Shown here: positions 9,945 to 17,581 of the stretch, piece by piece
Layout of the letters: every line of letters starts with the position of its first letter
How positions within the stretch are numbered: the stretch's first letter is position 1
DNA from: Proteiniphilum sp. UBA5384
GTDB lineage: Bacteria > Bacteroidota > Bacteroidia > Bacteroidales > Dysgonomonadaceae
Direction: 5' to 3'
DNA: 64,000 bases
Assembly: GCF_002410825.1 (NCBI RefSeq)
Contig: NZ_DHOS01000030.1
Span: 62,001 to 126,000, forward strand
Program-made: the position numbers and the translations under genes
The notes under the pieces: generated by a model
Seen by the model: the letters and a program-made list of their open reading frames with translations, nothing else
Told to the model about the DNA's origin: nothing
The model's database searches: none

Positions 9945-11335
9945 AACTTCTGAGATATTCTATCCTAATTATATGCCTGCCGGCTCTTTTATTGAGTTCC
10001 TGCAAGGTAGGCCGTCAATTCAGTAGTGTGGAGATGGCAGATATGCCTTCACACTTTAGCGGTACAAAGGAAGATCCGATGCTTGAATTATCGGTGAATG
10101 ATATAGGCTGGAGTACGTTGTATAAAGATCCTGTTTTACAGAATCTTATAGATGAGGCTCTTGAGAACAATAAAGATATTCTTATTGCTATAGCGCGCAT
10201 TAAAGAGATGATTGCCAATAAACGAATCAGTTTTGCACCCATGCTCCCGAATATATCTTTAGAAGCCGGTGGACAAAAGGAAATGCTTAATTATGGCGGA
10301 GATAATAAAAAGTACGATCCGGAGTTCAGGACCAATATAAGTATGGGGTGGGAGATTGATATATGGGGTAATCTTCGCTGGAAGAATGAAGCTGCAGTAG
10401 CAGCTTACATGCAATCGGTGGAAGCGCAACGCGCCTTACACCTGACCATTGTGGCACAGGTGGCACAAGCTTATTTTGAACTGAGAGCATTGGACCGGCA
10501 GTTGACCATTGTCCGGCAGACATTGATATCAAGGGAACAAGCGGTACAGTTTGCAAAGCTCCGCTATGAAGGAGGACTGACATCCGAGATCCCTTATCGG
10601 CAAAGTCTGGTAGAGCTGGCCCGTACCGAGACACTGGTCCCTGATATAGAAAATGAGATAAAACTGAAGGAGAACGATCTGGCTATTCTGGTGGGTAACT
10701 TTCCTTCTTCTGCCATTCCTAGGGGACAGCGTATCGATGAGATCAAATTTCCACCCCAGCTTCCTGTTGATTTGCCGTCCACCCTCTTGCGTCGACGTCC
10801 CGATATCCTTCAGGCAGAACAGCGACTGATCGAGAAAAATGCCGGGGTGGGAGCAGCTCTGACCGACAGGTTTCCTAAACTCCAACTTACAGGACGGTTA
10901 GGAGGAGAGAGTGACGAGTTGGGCAATTTTCTCGAAAGCCCCACTTGGTTCATATCGGGCTTGCTTTCCGGCCCGGTTTTTAATTTTGGAAAAAATAAGG
11001 CACGTCAAACTGCTGCACAAGCTGCTTATGAAGCTGAGGTGCATGCCTATGAGAAAACTGTATTGAACGTATTTGCCGAAGTGAACAATGCCATCTCTTC
11101 CCTGGAAAAGGCCAAGACGATGAGATTATCGCATCAGAAATTATATGATTCTGCCAATTCATATCATCAATTAGCACAATTACAGTATATAAACGGTATA
11201 GTAAGTTATCTTGATGTACTTGATTCTCAACGTCAGCTGTTTGATGCTGAAATCGCACTTAATGCTGCGACACTCAATGAATTGATTGCTACCGTGAATA
11301 TGTATAAGTCCCTCGGAGGAGGAGTCAACCGTTGA
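9941..11335 (+). CDS. Outer-membrane efflux channel lipoprotein (OprM/NodT type)
   Basis: 464 residues. The lipoprotein signal ends in LLSSC (about residue 21). Two OEP repeats follow (about 60-250 and 265-455), with the conserved GWEIDIWGNLRWKNEAAVAA in the first and RRRPDILQAEQRLIEKNAGV at the start of the second. It forms the trimeric outer-membrane duct for the RND pump. The gene is the last of the operon (4-bp overlap with the permease). It converges on aspS, whose stop lies only 35 bp beyond, with no clear terminator hairpin between the two. Confidence 0.95.
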   Translation: MKLLRYSILIICLPALLLSSCKVGRQFSSVEMADMPSHFSGTKEDPMLELSVNDIGWSTLYKDPVLQNLIDEALENNKDILIAIARIKEMIANKRISFAPMLPNISLEAGGQKEMLNYGGDNKKYDPEFRTNISMGWEIDIWGNLRWKNEAAVAAYMQSVEAQRALHLTIVAQVAQAYFELRALDRQLTIVRQTLISREQAVQFAKLRYEGGLTSEIPYRQSLVELARTETLVPDIENEIKLKENDLAILVGNFPSSAIPRGQRIDEIKFPPQLPVDLPSTLLRRRPDILQAEQRLIEKNAGVGAALTDRFPKLQLTGRLGGESDELGNFLESPTWFISGLLSGPVFNFGKNKARQTAAQAAYEAEVHAYEKTVLNVFAEVNNAISSLEKAKTMRLSHQKLYDSANSYHQLAQLQYINGIVSYLDVLDSQRQLFDAEIALNAATLNELIATVNMYKSLGGGVNR

Positions 11336-11370
11336 TTTGATTTTTTGTGTACGATTGTAAGATCGGCCAC

Positions 11371-13128
11371 CTATTTTTTCTCTTGCGGATGCAGTCTGAT
11401 TCCTAATTCATCCAGTTGTTCCTGTTCTACACGGGAAGGCGCATCGATCATCATATCGCGGCCGGCATTATTTTTCGGAAAGGCAATGCAATCCCTGATG
11501 CTATCCAAGCCTGCGAAGATAGAGACAAACCTGTCGAGCCCGAAAGCAATTCCTCCATGCGGAGGGGCTCCGTATTGGAAGGCATTCATTAGGAATCCGA
11601 ATTGTTCCTGTGCCTTTTCTTCGGTGAAGCCGAGTACAGAAAACATTTTCTTTTGTAATCCGCTGTCATGGATACGAATAGAGCCACCGCCTATCTCCAC
11701 TCCATTAATCACCATGTCGTAAGCATTGGCGCGGACGGCGCCCGGATTCGTATCGAGTAGCGGGATATCCTCTGGTTTTGGAGAAGTGAAAGGGTGGTGT
11801 TTTGCAAAAAAACGGTTCAACTCCTCATCTTTCTCTAATAATGGAAAATCAGTTACCCATAGGCATTTATAGTTGTTTTTGTCTCTCAGACCCAGACGGG
11901 TTCCCATTTCTAATCGCAGTTCACACAACTGTTTCTGCGTTTTTTCAGTCTCACCACCCAGTATCAGAATCAAGTCTCCCGGTCGGGCATCGCATCGCTC
12001 CGCCCATTTTTTAAGATCTTCTTCGGTGTAGAATTTATCGACTGACGATTTCAGTGAACCATCGTCATTATATCTGAGATAAATCAACCCTTTTGCCCCG
12101 ATTTGCGGACGTTTTACGAAATCGGTCAGTTCGTCTAATTGCTTGCGGGTATAAGAAGCACATCCTTTTGCGCAAATTGCTGCGACATATTCTGCCGAAT
12201 CAAATACCCCAAATTCGTGTCCGACAGTAAGATCTTTTATTTCTATAAATGTCATTTCAAAGCGGGTGTCCGGCTTGTCCGATCCATACAAACGCATGGC
12301 ATCGGCATAGCTTACACGGGGGAAGTCGGGTACCTCGATGTTTTTGATTGTTTTGAAGAGATGTCTAGTCAGTCCTTCAAAGATTTGCAGTACATCTTCC
12401 TGGTTGACAAATGACATCTCACAGTCGATCTGGGTGAATTCTGGTTGCCGGTCGGCTCTCAGGTCTTCATCCCGGAAGCATTTCACGATCTGGAAATAGC
12501 GGTCGAATCCCGATACCATTAATAACTGTTTGAATAGCTGAGGAGATTGAGGCAATGCATAAAACTCGCCGGGGTTCATGCGTGAAGGGACAATGAAATC
12601 GCGTGCTCCTTCTGGTGTGGATGCGATAAGTACCGGTGTTTCCACTTCCAGAAATCCCCTTTCGTCGAGATAACGGCGTGTCTCGAAAGCCATCTTGTGG
12701 CGTAATTCCAGATTTTGTCTTACCACATTGCGGCGCAGATCCAGGTAACGGTATTTCATCCGTAGTTCGTCACCTCCGTCAGTCTCGGTTTCGATAGTGA
12801 AGGGAGGTGTTTTGGAAACATTCAACACATTCAGCTTTGAGACAATGATTTCGATGTCTCCGGTGGGAATATTTGGATTTTTACTACTGCGCTCTTTCAC
12901 AGTACCTGTGATTTGGACTACCCACTCACGTCCCAGTTTGTTGGCCTGGTCACAGAGATCGGGATTCAGTTCCTGATTGAACGACAGTTGTGTAATACCA
13001 TACCGGTCACGCAAGTCTATAAAGGTCATCCCTCCCATCTTGCGGATTTTGGATACCCAACCGGCTAAAGTCACCTCTTTCTCTACGTCGGCCAACCGGA
13101 GTTCGCCACAAGTGTTGCTTCTGTACAT
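11371..13128 (-). CDS. aspS: Aspartyl-tRNA synthetase
   Basis: 585 residues, the bacterial-type AspRS length. Domains: N-terminal OB-fold anticodon-binding domain (about 1-105, VTLAGWVSKIRKMGGMTFID), class II catalytic core with motif 2 (FRDEDLRADRQPEFTQIDCE), an inserted GAD domain (about 290-410), and motif 3 near the C-terminus (GGIAFGLDRFVSIFAG). It charges tRNA-Asp with aspartate in the cytosol. On the minus strand TAAATTTG at 13170-13177 fits a -7 promoter element about 42 bp upstream of the ATG. Confidence 0.98.
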   Translation of the reverse strand: MYRSNTCGELRLADVEKEVTLAGWVSKIRKMGGMTFIDLRDRYGITQLSFNQELNPDLCDQANKLGREWVVQITGTVKERSSKNPNIPTGDIEIIVSKLNVLNVSKTPPFTIETETDGGDELRMKYRYLDLRRNVVRQNLELRHKMAFETRRYLDERGFLEVETPVLIASTPEGARDFIVPSRMNPGEFYALPQSPQLFKQLLMVSGFDRYFQIVKCFRDEDLRADRQPEFTQIDCEMSFVNQEDVLQIFEGLTRHLFKTIKNIEVPDFPRVSYADAMRLYGSDKPDTRFEMTFIEIKDLTVGHEFGVFDSAEYVAAICAKGCASYTRKQLDELTDFVKRPQIGAKGLIYLRYNDDGSLKSSVDKFYTEEDLKKWAERCDARPGDLILILGGETEKTQKQLCELRLEMGTRLGLRDKNNYKCLWVTDFPLLEKDEELNRFFAKHHPFTSPKPEDIPLLDTNPGAVRANAYDMVINGVEIGGGSIRIHDSGLQKKMFSVLGFTEEKAQEQFGFLMNAFQYGAPPHGGIAFGLDRFVSIFAGLDSIRDCIAFPKNNAGRDMMIDAPSRVEQEQLDELGIRLHPQEKK

Positions 13129-13226
13129 AAGATACTATCTCTTGTTAATGTTTCACTGAAATTAGACTGCAAATTTACACAATATATCGCGTGAATCATG
13201 CGGTTCAATAAAAAAACCATTTAGAT

Positions 13227-13258
13227 GTTGAGATTATTGGAAAATAGTTGTACTTTTG
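13227..13258 (+). promoter_or_regulatory. Promoter of tRNA-Pro
   Basis: TTG at 13228-13230, a 20-nt spacer and TACTTTTG at 13251-13258 match the Bacteroidetes housekeeping promoter pattern. The -7 element ends 10 nt before the tRNA 5' end, a fitting distance for transcription starting at or just before the tRNA. Confidence 0.7.
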
Positions 13259-13268
13259 CATCCGATTT

Positions 13269-13343
13269 CGGGGTGTAGCACAGTCCGGTTAGTGTACCTG
13301 CTTTGGGAGCAGGGGGTCGCGAGTTCGAATCCCGCCACCCCGA
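13269..13343 (+). tRNA. tRNA-Pro (anticodon TGG)
   Basis: The acceptor stem CGGGGTG (13269-13275) pairs with CACCCCG (13336-13342), followed by discriminator A. The anticodon stem CCTGC/GCAGG encloses the loop TTTGGGA with anticodon TGG. The T loop TTCGAAT is present. CCA is not encoded. An integrase fragment begins about 200 bp downstream on the same strand, in keeping with use of this tRNA gene as an integration site. Confidence 0.96.
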
Positions 13344-13380
13344 CGAAATGTAAGAGGCTTATATTTAGCCAAATAGTTAT

Positions 13381-13419
13381 AAAGCGAGTTGGTGCAATTT
13401 TGCGCCCCTCGCTTTTTTT
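13381..13419 (+). terminator. Rho-independent terminator of tRNA-Pro
   Basis: AAAGCGAG (13381-13388) pairs with CTCGCTTT (13408-13415). An inner stem GGTGCAA/TTGCGCC adds further pairs with one wobble, and a T tract follows. Confidence 0.85.
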
Positions 13420-13549
13420 GTGTAAAAATATCCTTATTTTTCACTATTAAGAGTCATTAAATTCACATTTTTCTTTGAAATATCTTTGAAATAATGCCGA
13501 GGACGCAAAATTGATTTTGTCAGTGATAACTATTTAAAACAAAATCAAG

Positions 13550-14278
13550 ATGGCAACATTCAAGCCAGTCGTTTTCTCGACAAAAAACCATATAAAATCC
13601 GATGGCACTACGAATATCAAGATACGCGTGTACCACAACAAGGAATCGCAATATATTCCGACCGATTACTATATCAAACCCTCTTTTATGTGTTCTGACG
13701 GGACGATCAGCCCGATTTACCCGGATGCCGACCTGTTCAATTACGAATTGTCGGAAGTTATTCAGAAATACAGAAAAGCGGCTCTAAAAATAGGTTCGGC
13801 GCGATCTTCCAATATGAGTTGTTCCGAATTCAGGGATTTCATTGTTCAATCAGTAAAACCGGATTACGGATACATCGACTTTGTAAAGTTTTGCGGTGAT
13901 ATTATCACGTCTACGAAAAAAGAAAAAACGGCCGAATGGTATCAGCAATCGCTCAAGTCTTTCTTGTGGTTCTACGGTAAGGACAGGATCGATGCAAGGG
14001 ATATCACCAGCAATAAAATAAACAAATGGATTGATCAATTAAAGATTGCGGGTGAAAAGGGCAGGCCGCTGAGGAATGGCGCAATCAATAATTATGTGCG
14101 AGGATTGAGGGCTTTATACAATGCGTGTAAAAAGGAATATAATCACCCGGACCATGATATCATCCTTATACCCAATGAGCCGTTCGCAATCGACAATATA
14201 CCTGTCTATAAAAAAGTTCGACGGAATATTACAATCGACAGGGTGAATGGAAAAACCAATGTGTGTTGCCCCCTTTGA
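13550..14278 (+). pseudogene. Tyrosine recombinase/integrase, truncated: catalytic domain missing
   Basis: 242 codons are open, about 60 percent of a Bacteroidetes tyrosine integrase. Present are the arm DNA-binding domain (about 1-95, VVFSTKNHIKSDGTTNIKIR) and the SAM-like core-binding domain (about 105-215, DFVKFCGDIITSTKKEKTAE and INNYVRGLRALYNACKKEYN). The C-terminal catalytic domain with the Arg-His-Arg-Tyr residues is absent. The reading frame runs into the left end of an IS21-like remnant at 14248, so the last residues (NGKTNVCCPL) are IS-derived. A possible -7 element TATCTTTG lies at 13481-13488. The location next to tRNA-Pro marks the former end of an integrated element. It cannot be a functional recombinase. 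Confidence 0.88.
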
Positions 14279-14752
14279 CCAAAATATATTTGCCCCCCTG
14301 AAAATTCTTTAATTTCTCCCCCGAGTATCTTGATAATTGGGGTCATTTTTATTTTAGGAAACCATCATCAGAAGATAAACCATTATTTTTTCTTTTTTTT
14401 AATTGATATACACTTTATTCATGTAAACGATAGATAAGACAACACTTTTTAGAGATTTACTCTTTCGCCGGCGAAAGGAAGAAATTTCTAAAAACCGCTT
14501 GCGGCTTGGTGTTGTTTGATCGTTGGAATGTAGCTTTGTATATCTCTTAAAAAAGAAATTAGACTGCCCTTTATCTCATTCATTCAGCTTTATTTTCCTT
14601 TCCTGCAAGCTGTACTTTCTGAAAGTATAAAATCCATGTTGGTTTACGTTTAAATGGGGTCATTTTTATTTTGGATAGAAGGGTCAACTTTATTTTAGAG
14701 TAAGAGGTCAATTTTATTTGGTTTAAGGGGTCAATCTGAACTGGATTTTCCA
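14248..14752. mobile_element. Transposase-less IS21-like remnant or MITE with terminal iterons
   Basis: The two ends form an imperfect inverted repeat of about 26 bp starting with TGGAAAA (left from 14248, right read inward from 14752; 18 of 26 positions identical by eye). Inside each end are tandem sub-repeats. On the right, (G/A)GGTCAAttttattttg-like units start at 14656, 14680, 14704 and 14727 (period 23-24 bp). A further copy sits at 14339, and CCCCC-containing inverted units are at the left (near 14268, 14290 and 14318). Multiple internal transposase-binding repeats and 5'-TG termini are hallmarks of IS21-family ends. No istA/istB sequence remains in the 505 bp. No target duplication is evident, and the flanks are fragments of unrelated genes, so a deletion probably accompanied insertion or decay. 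Confidence 0.6.
14431..14520. repeat. Compound inverted repeat / cruciform inside the IS21-like remnant
   Basis: TTTTTAGAGATTT (14446-14458) pairs with AAATTTCTAAAAA (14482-14494) with one mismatch. Outside it ACAAC AC (14439-14445) pairs with GTGTTGT (14109+ region, 14509-14515). The right side carries an extra small hairpin CCGC-TT-GCGG (14495-14504). The centre is the perfect 14-bp palindrome TTTCGCCGGCGAAA (14464-14477). The result is a branched, attC- or REP-like fold. Function unknown. Confidence 0.55.
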
Positions 14753-14937
14753 CTACAATACCGGCCAGTATACCGGGTGTAAAGGCTACCGGTTCTCCGG
14801 CTGCAACATTTGGTATGGGTAATCCGTTCTATCCTGCCAATGCTTTTTCGGGTGCATTGGATGGTAGAGGGGCTTTTGCAAGCAATCCGACATGGCATAA
14901 CGGCTGGTCTTATTTCCGGGTACAGGAATGTAATTAA
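14752..14937 (+). pseudogene. Orphan 3' gene fragment, product not recognised
   Basis: Directly after the IS21-like right end a frame stays open for about 60 codons to TAA at 14935-14937. It is rich in Gly, Pro, Asn and Ala (ATFGMGNPFYPANAFSGALD) and ends WSYFRVQECN. It has no start codon of its own and looks like the C-terminus of a surface or secreted Bacteroidetes protein. A good terminator follows at 14953. The upstream part of the gene was lost or displaced at the IS boundary. Confidence 0.5.
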
Positions 14938-14952
14938 GTAATTAGCTAAATC

Positions 14953-14990
14953 AAGATACGGCAGAAGGACGCTTTCGCCGTATCTTTTTA
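14953..14990 (+). terminator. Rho-independent terminator
   Basis: AAGATACGGC (14953-14962) is perfectly complementary to GCCGTATCTT (14977-14986), with a 14-nt loop and trailing Ts. It ends the truncated reading frame at 14937 and insulates the lipoprotein gene at 15011. Confidence 0.85.
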
Positions 14991-15010
14991 AATTTTTATA
15001 CGTAACAGCA

Positions 15011-15817
15011 ATGAAAAAAAGAATGATGAAAATAAAAACTTATTTTATATATTATTTGTCCCTATTTTTATTAGTATCCGTTTCCTGCGAAAAGCAGGAA
15101 TTGACGGGAGACCCTGTAGCCGAAACCTATACGCTGACGCTCAACGGCCAATCCCTGACCGGAGAACTGGAAGTAAGGGAAAAAGGCAAAACCGAGATAC
15201 TAAAGACTTACACACTTGATGTAAAAGAAAAAAAGAATCATACGATCAAATTCTACTGGAACGGGGAAGAGATTACCGAACAATTGGAGATGCCCTCACC
15301 GGAAGAAGGGTACATCGGATTTCTGCTAAAAATTGATATGGAGGAAACAGGATATACCGAACCGATGGATATAGAAATAAGATATTATTATCCCGATGAG
15401 ACCTGGACAAATCATATTACCGAACCGTTAGATACCATTAACAACTATATTCCCGGTAGCGGCTACACCCGGTATATTGAAGTGCGGGCAATGAATCCTC
15501 CCGCCGAAGATTGGACTGGGCAAGAAGATCTGTTCCTGCGTCTCTACAAAGCGGGAACGAAGGAACCCTATCATACACTAATGAGCCAATGGACATTTAA
15601 TTATGAGCAACCGGATGAATGTTATATACAAGCACAAGTTTATTACTCATTTGAAGAATATAAAACCAACACGGCATTGATCAGGGTGTATGAATATCCG
15701 GGAAGTTTCAGCCTAAATAATGACTATATAGAGTGGGGAAAAACCGGTAATGTCTCGTATTTTGCAGATTTTATTCCCGGCGACCAGGCGGAAGAAGAAT
15801 CCGGCGAAGATGAATAG
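15011..15817 (+). CDS. Putative lipoprotein of unknown function
   Basis: 268 residues with a lipoprotein signal (YYLSLFLLVSVSC, cysteine near residue 27). The mature part is predicted beta-rich and acidic and ends in an acidic tail (AEEESGEDE). I recognise no family. Acidic residues at the start of the mature region (CEKQELTGDP) could favour surface export, but this is inference. The gene lies in the decayed island between a terminator and a chain of small ORFs, and its intact frame suggests it is still a gene. A gene for another lipoprotein, an S41 protease, lies 1.8 kb downstream. Confidence 0.7.
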   Translation: MKKRMMKIKTYFIYYLSLFLLVSVSCEKQELTGDPVAETYTLTLNGQSLTGELEVREKGKTEILKTYTLDVKEKKNHTIKFYWNGEEITEQLEMPSPEEGYIGFLLKIDMEETGYTEPMDIEIRYYYPDETWTNHITEPLDTINNYIPGSGYTRYIEVRAMNPPAEDWTGQEDLFLRLYKAGTKEPYHTLMSQWTFNYEQPDECYIQAQVYYSFEEYKTNTALIRVYEYPGSFSLNNDYIEWGKTGNVSYFADFIPGDQAEEESGEDE

Positions 15818-15912
15818 TAACACAAAGATGTATATAGAAAACCCATCATCGCTTTGTTGTGATGTTGGGAACAATAACAATCTCATTGAATGCTAACAGG
15901 ATTAAAAAAAAT

Positions 15913-16116
15913 ATGGTACGGTTTTATGATGCATTCCTGATCTTTGAGGTGGCGGCGCGCCATTGCCTTGCGTGCAACAGAATGGACAAGCGTGAGAGGG
16001 ATGATGGCCTGACGGCCATATACCGGACCTTCGCCCAGTGGGAACATGGAAAGAAGAAAACGAATAATAATGAGGAGGAACGGAATCCGGTTTTATACGG
16101 ATTATTTATTCAGTAA
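15913..16116 (+). CDS. Small hypothetical ORF (island)
   Basis: 67 codons from an ATG at 15913; an in-frame upstream ATG at 15859 would give 85. It contains FYDAFLIFEVAARHCLACNR and a charged second half. No family was recognised. It overlaps the next ORF by about 70 bp, and its last third may be a shadow of that frame. Support is only the open frame and its place in a chain of similar overlapping ORFs. Confidence 0.3.
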   Translation: MVRFYDAFLIFEVAARHCLACNRMDKRERDDGLTAIYRTFAQWEHGKKKTNNNEEERNPVLYGLFIQ

Positions 16117-16279
16117 GGATCGCCGTATTTACAGGGAAATAAGCCGGCGCTACCACTCGCATCCGTGGGTGATATACCGGTTGATGCACGGGACCAGCAT
16201 CAGGTCGGAAAAAGAGTTGGGTATTTTTCGCCGGTTGACCGAAGAATATCCGGGCAGTCAAAGCGGGTATGGGGAATGA
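16046..16279 (+). CDS. Small basic hypothetical protein (island)
   Basis: 77 codons; a second ATG at 16070 is possible. The sequence is very basic and aromatic (FYTDYLFSKDRRIYREISRR). The part EISRRYHSHPWVIYRLMHGT followed by SIRSEKELGIFRRLTEEYP looks like a helix-turn-helix-sized helical domain and could bind nucleic acid, but no family is assigned. The stop overlaps the ATG of the next ORF by 4 bp (16276-16279), a sign of genuine translational coupling. Confidence 0.5.
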   Translation: MERRKRIIMRRNGIRFYTDYLFSKDRRIYREISRRYHSHPWVIYRLMHGTSIRSEKELGIFRRLTEEYPGSQSGYGE

Positions 16280-16611
16280 GGAAAATAGACGGTAAAACCC
16301 ACCGGCGGTTCATCGCCGCCCTGGAAAGCATGATCAGGGATATGGATGCCCTCGGCTTCACCGATGCCGCCGACGAACTGGTGGTATCCCACTGCGAACT
16401 GGAGGAGATATACCGCCACTACAACCGGAAAGTGGAGGAACTCAACCAACTTGCCACCGCTTACCTCAGCCTATTCGAAGAGAAGCATTCGGAATACTTC
16501 AACGCCTCACGGCTGCGTCAGAAAGTGCAGACCCGCATCCGGCACAAGGAAAAAAATGAAAGCGAGAGGAACCAAAAACTGCCGGTTACCACAGTTAAAA
16601 ACGCTCTTTGA
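16276..16611 (+). CDS. Small helical hypothetical protein (island)
   Basis: 111 residues from the ATG at 16276, chosen because it forms a 4-bp overlap with the preceding stop. It is predicted mostly alpha-helical with a coiled-coil-like middle (ELEEIYRHYNRKVEELNQLA) and a basic C-terminus. Similar small accessory proteins are found on Bacteroidetes conjugative elements, but I cannot name a family. It precedes the VapBC pair. Confidence 0.5.
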   Translation: MRKIDGKTHRRFIAALESMIRDMDALGFTDAADELVVSHCELEEIYRHYNRKVEELNQLATAYLSLFEEKHSEYFNASRLRQKVQTRIRHKEKNESERNQKLPVTTVKNAL

Positions 16612-16641
16612 AATATTGGTTTACACGAAAAATAAGAATTG

Positions 16642-16668
16642 AAGATTTGTAAATCTTTCGTATCTTTG
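16642..16668 (+). promoter_or_regulatory. Putative vapBC promoter and operator
   Basis: An inverted repeat AAGATTT-GT-AAATCTT (16642-16657) sits 3 nt before TATCTTTG (16661-16668), a match to the Bacteroidetes -7 element. The antitoxin ATG is at 16697. A dyad overlapping the promoter is the usual arrangement for autoregulated VapBC operons. Confidence 0.5.
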
Positions 16669-16696
16669 TCTATATAAAAAATAATAAAACAACGAC

Positions 16697-16939
16697 ATGG
16701 GATTCGAAACGATTGAAATAAAAAGTACAAAAGGGACGCAGGCAATCAGAATTCCCCGCAAGATGAGAATAAATGATGATAAGGTTTATTTGAAAAAAGT
16801 GGGCAATTCGCTACACGTTATCCCCTATCATCATGCATGGCAAAATATGATCGACAGCCTGGAGTTATTTACATCCGATTTTATGGAAGAGCGGGGGCAA
16901 ACGGTTAATCAGCAACAACGGGAAACATTCGACGAATGA
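16697..16939 (+). CDS. vapB: VapB-type antitoxin (SpoVT/AbrB fold)
   Basis: 80 residues with an N-terminal swapped-hairpin AbrB-like DNA-binding segment (GTQAIRIPRKMRINDDKVYL, then KKVGNSLHVIPYHHAWQNMI) and a flexible acidic C-terminus that would occupy the toxin active site. The architecture is that of VapB/MazE antitoxins. The stop overlaps the toxin ATG by 4 bp (16936). The frame is intact, so the antitoxin can still be made although the toxin gene is broken. Confidence 0.85.
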   Translation: MGFETIEIKSTKGTQAIRIPRKMRINDDKVYLKKVGNSLHVIPYHHAWQNMIDSLELFTSDFMEERGQTVNQQQRETFDE

Positions 16940-17342
16940 AATACATGTTGGATACCAATATCTGCATTTACATCATCAAAAAGAAGCCTGTAAATGTCCT
17001 CGACAGATTTAAAAAGTCGCCTGTCGGCAGTATAGGAATTTCGGCTATTACGTTAGCTGAACTGCAATACGGGATCATGAAGAGTGCAAATCCCCCCAAA
17101 ATCAGGATGCGCTCGACAAATTCCTAACTCCGTTGGAGATTCTCGATTTTGACTATCTATCCACATTAGAATATGGCGTCATCAGAGCCGGTTTGGAAAG
17201 AGAAGGAACTCCCATCGACCCTTTGGATACGTTGATAGCTGCTCATGCTAAAAGCGCTGATGTAATTCTGGTCACAAATAATGAAAGGGAATTCGAGCGG
17301 GTTCCCGGATTAAAGATTGAAAACTGGACAAAGAAGGAATAA
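16936..17342 (+). pseudogene. vapC: VapC PIN-domain toxin, frameshifted
   Basis: The first frame (16936-17127) encodes the PIN start MKYMLDTNICIYIIKKKPVN and the following helices through AITLAELQYGIMKS. The rest (LDKFLTPLEILDFD, AGLEREGTPIDPLDTLIAAH and VILVTNNEREFERVPGLKIE) is in another frame ending at 17342. The break lies in the run CCCCCCAAAA near 17092-17101, where one extra base would restore a normal toxin of about 135 residues. All acidic PIN residues are encoded across the two pieces. VapC proteins are RNases, often of tRNA. The frameshift may be a real inactivation or a homopolymer sequencing error. Confidence 0.85.
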
Positions 17343-17581
17343 TTCATTCTTTTTTCCGGCATATCACATAAAGCGTGTAAACCAAAATAAAAAAGGGTTT
17401 GCACGTTTTTTTGTTGTGCGACCTACCACACGGTACGCTGTATGCCGCCCCTCACGTCAGGGAATGGAAAGGCATCCAAAGCCATGCCGGTGTATGGCTG
17501 ATAATGGGAAACCCCGGAGAATCCGGGACAAGTTATAAAGATTAGCTGACTTTTTAAAATTAGGATAATGATGGAAAAGAA
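17343..17581. other. Intergenic spacer between vapC and the S41 protease gene
   Basis: 239 bp without a credible gene or terminator hairpin. No promoter matching TAnnTTTG was seen. The protease start at 17582 is preceded by a purine-rich stretch (GATGGAAAAGAA). Confidence 0.4.

Noticed and set aside
17092..17101. Programmed -1 frameshift in vapC
   Set aside because: The run CCCCCCAAAA is not in the X-XXY-YYZ register for the reading frame used, and no downstream stem is evident. Mutation or sequencing error is simpler.
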